A stretch of DNA of 33,011 bases from Collinsella aerofaciens (lineage in GTDB: Bacteria; Actinomycetota; Coriobacteriia; Coriobacteriales; Coriobacteriaceae), in contig NZ_JADNDZ010000018.1 of assembly GCF_015552075.1 (NCBI RefSeq), positions 1 through 33,011 on the forward strand, in the 5' to 3' direction. The position numbers and the translations under genes are program-made. The first letter of the stretch is position 1, and each line of letters starts with the position of its first letter. Of the stretch, positions 8,718 through 16,557 are shown piece after piece. A model generated the notes under the pieces. That model did no database searches. It was not told the origin of the DNA and saw nothing but the letters and a program-made list of their open reading frames with translations.

Positions 8718-11171
8718 ATGCGTGTTTCTTACGACTGGCTCAAGACCATGATCGATATTCCGGAGGATCCCAAGACCCTTTCGGACGAATATATCCGTAC
8801 CGGCACCGAGGTCGAGGCGATCGACACCGTGGGCGAGTCCTTCGACCACGTGGTGACTGCCAAGGTGCTCACCAAGACCCCGCACCCCGATAGCGACCAT
8901 ATGTATGTGTGCTCGGTCGACGTGGGCGACAAGAATCTCGACGCCGACGGCAACCCCGCTCCGCTGCAGATCGTCTGCGGCGCGCAGAACTTCGAGGCCG
9001 GCGACCACATCGTCACGGCCATGATTGGCGCTGTCCTGCCCGGCGACGTCAAGATCAAGAAGAGCAAGCTTCGCGGCGTCGTGTCCATGGGCATGAACTG
9101 CTCCGCGCGCGAGCTCGGCCTGGGCGGCGACCACTCCGGCATCATGATCCTGCCCGAGGACACGCCCTGCGGCATGCCGTTTGCCGAGTACGTGGGCTCG
9201 AGCGACACCGTGCTCGACTGCGAGATCACGCCCAACCGTCCCGACTGCCTGTCCATGATCGGCATGGCCCGCGAGACCGGCGCCATCTTCGACCGCGATT
9301 TCCACGTTGAGCTGCCCGCCATCAAGGCCGAGACCGGCCGCGCGACCGACGACGAGCTTTCGGTCGAGATCGCCGACGAGGGCCTGTGCGACCGCTACGT
9401 CGCCCGCATCGTGCGCAACGTCAAGGTCGGTCCGTCGCCCGACTGGATGGTCAAGCGCCTCAACGCCCTGGGCGTGCGCCCGCACAACAACATCGTCGAC
9501 ATCACCAACTACGTGATGATGCTCACCGGTCAGCCGCTGCATGCCTTTGACCTGGATACCTTTGCCGAACGCGATGGCCATCGCCGCGTGGTGGTTCGCG
9601 CCGCCCAACAGGACGAGAAGTTCACGACCCTCGACGGCGAGGAGCGCACGCTCGACGCCGGCATGGGCCTCATCACCGACGGCGAGCGTCCCGTGGCGCT
9701 GGCCGGCGTTATGGGCGGCATGGATTCCGAGATCGAGGATGACACCGTCGACGTGATGGTCGAGAGTGCCTGCTTCAACGCCGGTCGCACCTCGCACACC
9801 AGCCGCGATCTGTCGCTGATCTCCGACGCCTCCATCCGTTTTGAGCGCCAGGTCGATGAGACCGGCTGCGTGGATGTCGCCAACGTTACCTGCGCGCTGA
9901 TCGAGGAGATCGCCGGCGGCGAGGTCGCTCCCGGCTACGTCGACGTGTTCCGCGCGCCCAAGACCATCGACAGCATCAAGCTGCGCCTGGCCCGCGTGCA
10001 CGCCATTAGCGGTGCCGACATCGAGCCCGAGTTTATCGAGCGTTCGCTCACTCGCCTGGGCTGCACCGTCGAGCGCGACGGCGAGGACTTTATGGTCACC
10101 CCGCCGAGCTTCCGCCCCGACCTGCCGCGCGAGATCGATCTGATCGAGGAGGTCCTGCGCCTGTGGGGCATGGGCCGCGTGACGGCGACCATCCCGGCTG
10201 CCAAGAACCACATCGGCGGCCTGACCCGCGAGCAGAAGCTCACCCGCAAGGTCGGCGAGATCCTGCGCGCCTGCGGCCTCAATGAGACCACGACTTTTGG
10301 CTTTGCCGCTCCGGGCGACCTGGAGAAGATCGGCATGTCCACCGAGGGCCGCGGCTGCCCCGTGGTGCTCATGAATCCGCTGGTAGCCGAGCAGACCGAG
10401 ATGCGTCGCTCGCTGCTGCCGGGCCTGCTGCAATCCGTGGCCTATAACGAGGCCCACGGCACGCCCAACGTGCACCTGTACGAGGTCGGCAGCCTGTTCC
10501 ACGGTCGTGAGAACGCCAGCCTGCCCAAGGAGACCAAGTCCGTGGCGGGCGTGCTCTCGGGTCAGTGGAGCGAGCAGTCTTGGAACATGAAGTACCGCAA
10601 GCTGCGTTTCTTCTTTGGCAAGGGCATTGTCGAGGAGCTGCTCGCCCAGCTGCGCATCGAGAAGGTTCGCTTCCGTCCCGTCGAGGGCGAGGGCTATGCC
10701 TTCCTGCAGCCGGGTCGCGCCGCTGAGGTTCTGTCCGGCGGCACCGTGCTGGGCTGGGTCGGCGAGATTCACCCCGAGGCGCGCGAAGCCATGGGCATCG
10801 ATGAGGTCGTCGTTGCCTTTGAGCTCGATCTGGACAAGCTGATCAAGGGCGCCCGCAACCAGGAGAACTACCGCGAGTTCTCGCAGTATCCGGCTGTTGA
10901 GCACGATCTGGCTATCGTGGTCGATAACTCCGTGACCTGCGAGGATCTTGAGCGCCGCATTACCAGCGCCGGCGGCAAGCTGCTCGAGGGCGTGCGTCTG
11001 TTCGACGTCTATCGCGATCCGGTCCGCGTGGGCGTGGGCAAAAAGTCCATGGCCTTCGCGCTTACGTATCGCTCCGACGACCACACGCTCACCAGCGAAG
11101 AGGTCGAGAAGGCGCACCAGAAGATCGTCACCAAGGTGTGCGAGGGCGTAAACGGCGAGGTCCGCGGCTAG
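8718..11171 (+). CDS. pheT: Phenylalanyl-tRNA synthetase beta subunit
   Basis: The tRNA-binding and editing subunit of PheRS; 817 residues, near the family norm of about 800. Domains in order: an EMAP/OB-fold tRNA-binding domain around residues 40-155 (DHVVTAKVLTKTPHPDSDHM and ARELGLGGDHSGI); the B3/B4 editing region beginning with EITPNRPDCLSM; the B5 and catalytic-like core; and a C-terminal FDX-ACB anticodon-binding domain from about residue 725 (SQYPAVEHDLAIVV to the end). A GAAAGGAG Shine-Dalgarno precedes the ATG. It is separated from pheS by 184 bp holding a structured repeat, but no promoter is evident there, so it is probably cotranscribed from the T-box leader. A strong terminator follows 110 bp downstream. 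Confidence 0.97.
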   Translation: MRVSYDWLKTMIDIPEDPKTLSDEYIRTGTEVEAIDTVGESFDHVVTAKVLTKTPHPDSDHMYVCSVDVGDKNLDADGNPAPLQIVCGAQNFEAGDHIVTAMIGAVLPGDVKIKKSKLRGVVSMGMNCSARELGLGGDHSGIMILPEDTPCGMPFAEYVGSSDTVLDCEITPNRPDCLSMIGMARETGAIFDRDFHVELPAIKAETGRATDDELSVEIADEGLCDRYVARIVRNVKVGPSPDWMVKRLNALGVRPHNNIVDITNYVMMLTGQPLHAFDLDTFAERDGHRRVVVRAAQQDEKFTTLDGEERTLDAGMGLITDGERPVALAGVMGGMDSEIEDDTVDVMVESACFNAGRTSHTSRDLSLISDASIRFERQVDETGCVDVANVTCALIEEIAGGEVAPGYVDVFRAPKTIDSIKLRLARVHAISGADIEPEFIERSLTRLGCTVERDGEDFMVTPPSFRPDLPREIDLIEEVLRLWGMGRVTATIPAAKNHIGGLTREQKLTRKVGEILRACGLNETTTFGFAAPGDLEKIGMSTEGRGCPVVLMNPLVAEQTEMRRSLLPGLLQSVAYNEAHGTPNVHLYEVGSLFHGRENASLPKETKSVAGVLSGQWSEQSWNMKYRKLRFFFGKGIVEELLAQLRIEKVRFRPVEGEGYAFLQPGRAAEVLSGGTVLGWVGEIHPEAREAMGIDEVVVAFELDLDKLIKGARNQENYREFSQYPAVEHDLAIVVDNSVTCEDLERRITSAGGKLLEGVRLFDVYRDPVRVGVGKKSMAFALTYRSDDHTLTSEEVEKAHQKIVTKVCEGVNGEVRG

Positions 11172-11280
11172 GATTTGCGCTGGGAGCACAGGACCCCTCG
11201 GCAGTTGCTGTGGGGCCTGCGTGACCGCGGTCTTCGGAAAAGGCACCGTCGAACCTGCAAATATGACACGTGCATTACAT

Positions 11281-11315
11281 AACGGCGTGCTGCTTTGTCG
11301 GCAGCGCGCCGTTTT
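11281..11315 (+). terminator. Terminator of pheS-pheT
   Basis: A 13-bp stem AACGGCGTGCTGC / GCAGCGCGCCGTT (one G-U pair) with loop TTTGTCG, then TTTT. The loop also holds the -35 box of the next transcription unit. Confidence 0.88.
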
Positions 11316-11323
11316 GCTATGAT
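11295..11323 (+). promoter_or_regulatory. Promoter of the cbiMQO operon, overlapping the terminator
   Basis: A -35 box TTGTCG (11295-11300) lies in the loop of the preceding terminator hairpin, followed by a 17-bp spacer and a -10 box TATGAT (11318-11323). The predicted start is near 11330. Each box matches the consensus at 4-5 of 6 positions. Confidence 0.62.
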
Positions 11324-11333
11324 AGCCCGCGGC

Positions 11334-11361
11334 GTGTTACGAATCCGACAATACGTAACAC
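11334..11361. promoter_or_regulatory. Probable NikR-type operator
   Basis: A perfect palindrome GTGTTAC-N14-GTAACAC, extended by one more pair on the inside (G/C). It lies just downstream of the predicted start of transcription, where a bound repressor would block the promoter. The form agrees with the GTGTTAC-N13/14-GTAACAC sites I recall being proposed for the nickel repressor NikR in some bacteria. No nikR gene is in the window. As RNA it could also form a hairpin with a 12-nt loop. Confidence 0.5.
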
Positions 11362-11418
11362 TGGCAAGGTAATTCAGACGGCGTTGCAATTCCGTGCGCC
11401 GACAACCGGGAGGCGTAC

Positions 11419-12501
11419 ATGCACATTCCAGATAACTATCTGTCCCCGCAAACCGATGCCGTCATGGCGGTGGCGATGGTGCCTGTTTGGGTCCACTGCA
11501 TCAAGAAGGTGCGCGCCACGCTCGATCGCGAGCACATGGCGTTCCTGGGCATTTGTGCCGCATTCTCCTTTTTGCTCATGATGTTCAACGTGCCGCTGCC
11601 CGGCGGCACCACTGGTCACGCTGTTGGCGGCGCGCTCATCGCGCTGCTGCTGGGCCCCGAGGCTGCTGCCATTGCAGTTTCGGTTGCACTTGCGCTGCAG
11701 GCGCTGCTGTTTGGCGACGGCGGCGTTCTGTCCTTTGGCGCCAACTGCTTTAACATGGCCTTTGTGCTGCCGTTTGTCGCTGCTATCGTGTTCCGTGCGC
11801 TCAACAGCCGTCTGCACGACAAGAGCTGGGGCACCTCGGTTTCTGCCATCGTGAGCGGTTGGGTCGGTCTGTGCCTGGCGGCCCTGTGCGCGGCGATCGA
11901 GTTTGGCATTCAGCCGATGCTCTTCACCAACGCCTCGGGCGCGCCGCTGTACTGCCCCTTCCCGCTGTCCGTGGCTATTCCGGCTATGTTGATCCCGCAT
12001 ATGCTGGTTGCCGGCGTGATCGAGGGCGTGGCAACGGCCGCCATCTACGGTTTCATTAAGAAGACGGCGCCGGGCATTATCGTCGGCCCCGAAGCCGCCG
12101 ATGGCCAGCTTGCCGCCGATGGTACCGCCAAGAAGACTTCCCTGATCCCCACGCTCATTCTGGTCGCCGTGCTTGTCGTGGCTACGCCGCTCGGCTTGCT
12201 TGCCACCGGTGACGCTTGGGGTGAGTGGGACGCCGAGGGCGCCGCGACCGCTGTTCAGGAGGCTGGCGACGACAGCCTGCAGGCTTCGGTCGGCCTCGAT
12301 ACCCCGACCTTTGCCGACGCTCTGCCCACGGGTGATTACCTGCAGGCCTATTCCGAGGAACAGGGCCTTGGCTTTGCCGGCCAGGCCGCGATGTATATTC
12401 TTTCGGGCGTGATTGGCGTGGCGGTGCTCACCATCGCATTCCGTCTGATCTCGCTGACGGTCAAGGAAAGCGGTGCTCATGGCAATAGCCGAGCTGCCTA
12501 G
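11419..12501 (+). CDS. cbiM: Ni/Co ECF transporter substrate-binding component CbiM/NikM with fused NikN-like tail
   Basis: The membrane S component that captures Ni2+ or Co2+ for a CbiMQO/NikMQO importer; 360 residues. The N-terminus MHIPDNYLSP is the family signature. The ATG at 11419 must be the start because Met1 and His2 coordinate the metal, and His67 (in GGTTGHAVGG) sits exactly where the other known ligand of NikM lies. Residues 1 to about 215 form the multi-helix CbiM domain. After a linker comes a second part (LIPTLILVAVLVVATPLGLLATG to YILSGVIGVAVLTIAF) with two helices around an extracytoplasmic loop, resembling the NikN/PDGLE partner fused in nickel-type systems. No separate cbiN is present. 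The GGGAGG Shine-Dalgarno is good. Nickel is more likely than cobalt because of the fusion and the NikR-like operator, but this is inference. Confidence 0.9.
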   Translation: MHIPDNYLSPQTDAVMAVAMVPVWVHCIKKVRATLDREHMAFLGICAAFSFLLMMFNVPLPGGTTGHAVGGALIALLLGPEAAAIAVSVALALQALLFGDGGVLSFGANCFNMAFVLPFVAAIVFRALNSRLHDKSWGTSVSAIVSGWVGLCLAALCAAIEFGIQPMLFTNASGAPLYCPFPLSVAIPAMLIPHMLVAGVIEGVATAAIYGFIKKTAPGIIVGPEAADGQLAADGTAKKTSLIPTLILVAVLVVATPLGLLATGDAWGEWDAEGAATAVQEAGDDSLQASVGLDTPTFADALPTGDYLQAYSEEQGLGFAGQAAMYILSGVIGVAVLTIAFRLISLTVKESGAHGNSRAA

Positions 12502-13315
12502 CTGGCTTGCGGTCGAGCAGCGTTACGAGCCCGCGGGGGCTCGGCATCGTGTGATGCAAAAGAATGTCCTGCACCTGGCGAGCCTGCTTGAGCGGGTCCG
12601 CCTGGGCGGTGGCGCACACAAGGGCGGGTCGATAATCGACCGCGCCCTTTCTTGCGTTTCGGCTCCGGTGCGCCTGGTGGGGATGTTCGTCTGCGTCCTG
12701 TGCGTGTGTCTGACGCAGAGTCCGCTGTACCTGATGCTGATGGCGGCTATCGCGTTGGTGCTGGTCGCGGTGCGCCCCGCGCGCGGGCTGCGTGCGACCT
12801 TTGTGCCGGCGCTTGGCGCTGCGGGGCTCGCGGTGGTTCTGGCACTGCCTGCCCTGCTGCTGGGTGCTTCCGCTACGGGCGCCATGCTCAAGATTGCGCT
12901 CAAGACGTTTATTAATGTGTCGCTGGTGCTGGGTGTTTCGTGGACGCTCACCTGGAGCCGCATGTCGGCGGCGCTCAAAATGCTGCACCTGCCCGACGAG
13001 GTCATCTTTACCTTCGATATGGCGCTCAAGCATATCGAGGTGCTGGGACGCACGGCGCACGATCTGTGCGAATCGGTCATGCTGCGCAGCGTCGGTTCTG
13101 CGCCTGCGGGTTTTTCGCGCACCGACTCGCTGGCGGGTATCATGGGCATGACGTTTATCAAGGCGATGGAATGCAGCCGCGCGATGGACGAGGCTATGCT
13201 TTGCCGCGGCTTTGCCGGTGTGTATCCGGCGCCCGCGCGCGCCGGGTTTGGCTGGCGCGATGCGGTCTATGCGGCCGGCGTGGCGCTGCTGGCAGTGTTG
13301 TGCGCCGTGCTGTAG
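12479..13315 (+). CDS. cbiQ: ECF transporter transmembrane coupling component CbiQ
   Basis: The T component that links the metal-binding CbiM to the ATPase; 278 residues with about five membrane helices between residues 55 and 278. The coupling motif typical of EcfT/CbiQ proteins is visible near the C-terminus as AMDEAMLCRGFAG (Arg243-Gly244-Phe245). The frame also offers a GTG at 12473, but the ATG at 12479 stands 8 nt after AAGGAAAG and is preferred. The gene overlaps the end of cbiM by 23 nt, so the two are translationally coupled. CbiO follows after a 28-nt gap. Confidence 0.9.
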   Translation: MAIAELPSWLAVEQRYEPAGARHRVMQKNVLHLASLLERVRLGGGAHKGGSIIDRALSCVSAPVRLVGMFVCVLCVCLTQSPLYLMLMAAIALVLVAVRPARGLRATFVPALGAAGLAVVLALPALLLGASATGAMLKIALKTFINVSLVLGVSWTLTWSRMSAALKMLHLPDEVIFTFDMALKHIEVLGRTAHDLCESVMLRSVGSAPAGFSRTDSLAGIMGMTFIKAMECSRAMDEAMLCRGFAGVYPAPARAGFGWRDAVYAAGVALLAVLCAVL

Positions 13316-13343
13316 GCGCTGCTGGTTTCGACTGGGGATGCAA

Positions 13344-14132
13344 ATGGGGAAGGGCGACGTTTTGACGATCGATATGAATAGTGCGGCGGGCACGAACGGT
13401 GCGGGCGGCGCCGAGGTCGCGCCGCTCATCGAGCTGCGCGACGTGGTGTTCTCCTATACGGGTCATACGGTGGTCGACGGCGTATCGCTGCAGGTGGACC
13501 GCGGGGAGCTCGTTGCGCTGCTCGGCCCCAACGGCTGCGGCAAGACCACGATCATGAGGCTCATCAATGGCCTTGAGCTCGCGGATGCTGGCACGTATCT
13601 GTTTGATGGACGCGTGGTTGACGCAGCGTATCTCAAGGATTCCGCGGCCGCTCAGCGTTTTCATCAGCGCGTAGGTTTTGTGTTTCAAAATGCTGATGCT
13701 CAGCTGTTCTGCGCTACGGTGGGCGAGGAAGTTGCTTTTGGTCCGGCTCAAATGGGGCTGCCAGCGGGCGAGCTCGACCGTCGCGTGCGCGATGCCCTGG
13801 AGCTGTTTCAAGTTGCCGACCTGGTCGATGCTTCGCCCTATCAGCTTTCGGGCGGGCAAAAGAAGCGCGTTGCGCTGGCTGCGGTGGTGTCGATGAACCC
13901 GGATATCTTGGTCCTCGACGAGCCTACCAATGGGCTCGACGAGGATTCATGCGACATTGTGGTCAACTTCTTGCTGGCCTACGTCGCGGCGGGTAAGACG
14001 GTCTTGATGAGCACACATCACCAGGATTTGGTGCGACGCCTGGGTGCCCGTGCAATCTATATCGATCGATATCACCATGTGATCGAGGCGCCTTCGCCGT
14101 CGTATGGAACCGAAAGCGGTGCTACGGACTAG
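13344..14132 (+). CDS. cbiO: ECF transporter ATP-binding component CbiO
   Basis: The cytoplasmic ABC ATPase that powers metal import with CbiM and CbiQ; 262 residues. Walker A GPNGCGKTT at residues 61-69, Q-loop VFQNADAQLF (the FQNAD(A/P)QLF form typical of ECF ATPases), signature LSGGQKKRVA from residue 168, Walker B LVLDEPT (Asp192, Glu193), and the switch histidine in STHHQDL. The frame is open far upstream inside cbiQ. The ATG at 13344, 5 nt after GGGGA, is the best start; ATGs at 13338 and 13374 are less well placed. Only one ATPase is present, so it would act as a homodimer. Confidence 0.93.
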   Translation: MGKGDVLTIDMNSAAGTNGAGGAEVAPLIELRDVVFSYTGHTVVDGVSLQVDRGELVALLGPNGCGKTTIMRLINGLELADAGTYLFDGRVVDAAYLKDSAAAQRFHQRVGFVFQNADAQLFCATVGEEVAFGPAQMGLPAGELDRRVRDALELFQVADLVDASPYQLSGGQKKRVALAAVVSMNPDILVLDEPTNGLDEDSCDIVVNFLLAYVAAGKTVLMSTHHQDLVRRLGARAIYIDRYHHVIEAPSPSYGTESGATD

Positions 14133-14177
14133 TTGCTGCGTAGAGCGTGCGTAGCCGCCCGCGCGGCTTTGCCGTGA

Positions 14178-14186
14178 TGGTATAGT
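14178..14186 (+). promoter_or_regulatory. Extended -10 promoter of the phospholipase-like gene
   Basis: TGG-TATAGT is an extended -10 element with a 5/6 hexamer. It predicts a start near 14193, about 20 nt before the ATG at 14213. A small hairpin AGCCGC-CGC-GCGGCT with TTT (14154-14170) stands just upstream and may be a weak terminator for cbiO. Confidence 0.5.
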
Positions 14187-14212
14187 TATCCAGGTTTTTT
14201 ATGGGGGTGGCT

Positions 14213-15061
14213 ATGCCAAGCTGGAACATTCATATCGCTCAGACGGAGCGTTTGCTGGAGCGCACCGGTGCGCTTGCCAATAGCGTGCGCGACCGCAATG
14301 CCTTTTTGTTTGGCTGCGTGGTTCCGGATATCTTCGTGGGCTATATGGTCCCTGGCATCGCCGATCCCATCCCGTACCGCATTACGCACTTTGCAAAGCC
14401 CGAGCCTATCCCTAAGCCTCGTGAGCATGAGTTCTGGGATACCCATGTGGCACCGCTGCTCAAAGGGGCGCCTGTTGGTACGCCGGCTGCCGCGACCTCG
14501 ATTGTCGAGGAGCGCGAGCGACTCAATCGGGTACATTATCCCCAACGCTACAAGGATGCCGAGCCGGTTGCCGGTCCCGGTGCTAGCGAGCTTTCGCTCG
14601 CGCCCGATGACGTGGCGCAGTCGTTGCTCGATTTGACACTGGGTGTCTGGTCGCATCTGGTGGCCGATACCGTATGGAATACGCGCGTGAATCAGTACCT
14701 GGAGGCGCACGGCGGCAAGCCGTGCGAGGAGTTCCGCATTAAAAAGCAAGGCGACTTTGACTGGTTTGGCAAGACGCTCGGCATTGTTTCCATCCCGCGT
14801 GCGACCGATCGCCTGTATACCGCTGCGGCACGTTTTGGGCAGTATCCCATCCATAAAGAATATGTGCTCAAGACCATTGGCGTTATGCACGAGATCGTGC
14901 GCGAAAACCCCGGTGAGCCCGATCATCCGCCGTATCGCCTGCTAACCGAGGAGTTTTTCGATGCGACGTTTACCGAGGTCATCGAGCTGACCGAGGCGGG
15001 TTTTGCCGCCCGTGTCGAATCGCCCGATGTGCCTGCGCTGCCCCTGATTGCTAGCTGCTAG
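14213..15061 (+). CDS. Zinc-dependent phospholipase C family protein
   Basis: A 282-residue protein starting MPSWNIH, the N-terminal signature of the bacterial zinc-dependent phospholipase C-like family, where early His and Trp residues contribute to a metal site. Further family-like features are GCVVPDIFVGY (with a conserved Asp), ITHF, and LGVWSHLVADTVWN, a His-X3-Asp helix. No signal peptide is seen, so unlike secreted clostridial PLCs it is probably cytoplasmic, and its real substrate is unknown. An upstream in-frame ATG at 14201 would leave only about 8 nt of leader after the predicted promoter. The ATG at 14213 has a GGGGGTGG Shine-Dalgarno and matches the family start. Its stop codon overlaps the stop of the convergent gene in one shared CTAG. 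Confidence 0.8.
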   Translation: MPSWNIHIAQTERLLERTGALANSVRDRNAFLFGCVVPDIFVGYMVPGIADPIPYRITHFAKPEPIPKPREHEFWDTHVAPLLKGAPVGTPAAATSIVEERERLNRVHYPQRYKDAEPVAGPGASELSLAPDDVAQSLLDLTLGVWSHLVADTVWNTRVNQYLEAHGGKPCEEFRIKKQGDFDWFGKTLGIVSIPRATDRLYTAAARFGQYPIHKEYVLKTIGVMHEIVRENPGEPDHPPYRLLTEEFFDATFTEVIELTEAGFAARVESPDVPALPLIASC

Positions 15062-16131
15062 CTGGCCGGCCCGGCAGTGAATAGCTCAACCCAATCGACA
15101 AGTAGCTCTTGCCGTAAGGTATCTTCGGCAATGCGTTCCTGTTTGGTCTTTGGGATGTGGGGAAGCCCGGCCTTTTTATGGATGAGCTCGGCTATGTGGT
15201 CGAAGCTCTTCTTCTCCTTGATCTGGTCATAGGTAATTTGGATGACGTCGTAGCCCATGCTTGTGAGTGCGGTGGCGCGCTCGGCATCGGAGAGGCTCGC
15301 GGCATCGCTGTCGTGGGCAGAGCGGCCTTGGCATTCCAGAATGACGCCCATGCTGTCGGTGGCGCTTTCGATGAGGATATCGGCGTAGCAGCAGGTTTTG
15401 TCATACAGCGAACGTGCGGCTTCACTGAGCGGGATGCGCGCGTTGTTGGCGATCTCGATGCCCTGGCCGCCCTCGTCGCGGGGGAGCGAGATAAGCATGG
15501 AGGTCTGTACTTCGAAGGGCGAGGCGGCCTGCCCCGTCATGTGCTCGGCCGCCCAGCGCAGTTGTTTGACGCCGCGCAGGCCTGCGGCTTGCTTGGCGAA
15601 CGCGGCGATATCCGTTGCGGTAAGAAGCGGCGTGCGCTTCCACAAGTTGGTGTCATTGCCCTTGGTGTCGTTAACTCGCTCCCAGCCGCAGTTGGGTGGA
15701 ATGAACTTAAGCGAAATAGCTTCATCGAGTTGTTGTTGCGTTCGCTCGCAGGGCTTAAACACTGCAAAGGAGCCGCACATCTCGTAGCACGCCATGAGTA
15801 ACTGGTTGCGTGAGACCTGCGTGGCAAGGCTGAGCAGCGTGAACTCCGGTGACGTGACATCAAACCCATGTTCAGTCTGCCTAAACGACCCCGGAGGTGG
15901 TTCTTGGGTCAGGAGGTGCGATTTAAACAGGCTTCGCGACCCGGATTGTGCCCGAGTGAATACAAGCCTGTGAAGTGGTGCGTGAAGCAGGTCTTTTACA
16001 ACTGCATGACTTCCGAGGCCACAACATCTGCGATCCATATTGCCAAGGCTAATGGCGGGGTAAAGGCCTAATACCTGCGGCGAGATGCGGTAGTAGTTAA
16101 AGGCGGATTGCCCACAAAGCGTCAGGTCCAT
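15058..16131 (-). CDS. Hypothetical protein with PD-(D/E)XK / DUF559-like C-terminal domain
   Basis: A 357-residue protein of uncertain role. The N-terminal 110 residues (with SPEFTLLSLATQVSRNQLL) recall AbiEi-type antitoxin and transcription-regulator proteins. The C-terminal third reads like a Vsr/DUF559 nuclease fold: FEVQTSMLI, then YADILIES, then VILECQG, then DAERATALTSMGYDVIQIT. The last catalytic position is E-C-Q rather than the common E-X-K, so activity is uncertain. A GGAGGG Shine-Dalgarno stands 6 nt before the ATG at 16131. Upstream lies a large interleaved inverted repeat (16186-16320) that probably holds its promoter. It shares its stop with the phospholipase-like gene. It could be a defence or regulatory protein; no partner gene is adjacent. 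Confidence 0.6.
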   Translation of the reverse strand: MDLTLCGQSAFNYYRISPQVLGLYPAISLGNMDRRCCGLGSHAVVKDLLHAPLHRLVFTRAQSGSRSLFKSHLLTQEPPPGSFRQTEHGFDVTSPEFTLLSLATQVSRNQLLMACYEMCGSFAVFKPCERTQQQLDEAISLKFIPPNCGWERVNDTKGNDTNLWKRTPLLTATDIAAFAKQAAGLRGVKQLRWAAEHMTGQAASPFEVQTSMLISLPRDEGGQGIEIANNARIPLSEAARSLYDKTCCYADILIESATDSMGVILECQGRSAHDSDAASLSDAERATALTSMGYDVIQITYDQIKEKKSFDHIAELIHKKAGLPHIPKTKQERIAEDTLRQELLVDWVELFTAGPAS

Positions 16132-16185
16132 AATGCCCTCCTGGCCGAAATCATCTCTTTGAAGCGAGTGATGCCAGCGTCAATC

Positions 16186-16320
16186 CGGAAGTATGCGGCA
16201 AAATCTGAACCCTATGAGCGGACCTGGCTTTTGAGGCTAGTTTATCAGGCATTATGTTGCGAAAAAACAGGGTGTGCTCGGAGGTTCCAGAATTTGCCGC
16301 ATACTTCCGAAAACCAGGTC
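16186..16320. repeat. Large interleaved inverted repeat upstream of the DUF559-like gene
   Basis: Arms of about 34 nt (16186-16219 and 16276-16309) are complementary with few mismatches; the core GGAAGTATGCGGCAAA recurs inverted. The 56-nt loop starts with GACCTGGCTTTT (16221-16232), whose complement AAAACCAGGTC lies just outside the right arm (16310-16320). The two complementary pairs therefore interleave, a pseudoknot-like layout. On the minus strand the loop contains an extended -10-like TGATAAACT. It could be an operator pair flanking a promoter, a mobile palindromic element or a structured RNA. The rest of the gap (16321-16490) shows nothing else recognisable. Confidence 0.6.
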
Positions 16321-16494
16321 GATTTGGTTCTTGCTAAAACGATTTATCAGCCCTGTGTGAGGTGTGGGTTTGCCACCGGGCGAACACTTTTAGCGCTTGG
16401 GGCTTTATTTTTTGGGCCTCGGAGGGCGGATTTCGCGCTTTTGGTAATGAAATGGGTGCGTGCCATGTCGTGCGGTAGGCATCGGTGCACAGAA

Positions 16495-16529
16495 AAAGGG
16501 CCCGAAAGGCAATGCCTTCCGGGCCCTTT
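16495..16529 (-). terminator. Terminator of pyk
   Basis: Arms AAAGGGCCCGAAAGGC and GCCTTCCGGGCCCTTT pair at 15 of 16 positions around loop AAT. On the minus strand a T-rich tail (TTTTTC) follows, so it terminates pyk about 29 nt after its stop codon. Confidence 0.9.
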
Positions 16530-16557
16530 GCAATGCAAATTTGCTTGCAAGTACGAT

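Noticed and set aside
8697-11246. Long minus-strand open frame (849 codons) opposite pheT
   Set aside because: It mirrors pheT almost exactly; the strong C-ending codon bias of pheT keeps the antisense frame open. The translation is Ala/Gly/His/Val-rich without domains.
11324-11418. Cobalamin or NiCo riboswitch before cbiM
   Set aside because: The leader is only about 90 nt, lacks the GCCACTG B12-box core, and I could not fit the NiCo four-way-junction consensus; the perfect palindrome is better explained as an operator.
14154-14170. Terminator after cbiO
   Set aside because: Only a 6-bp stem with a 3-nt loop and three T residues; too weak to list as a separate terminator.
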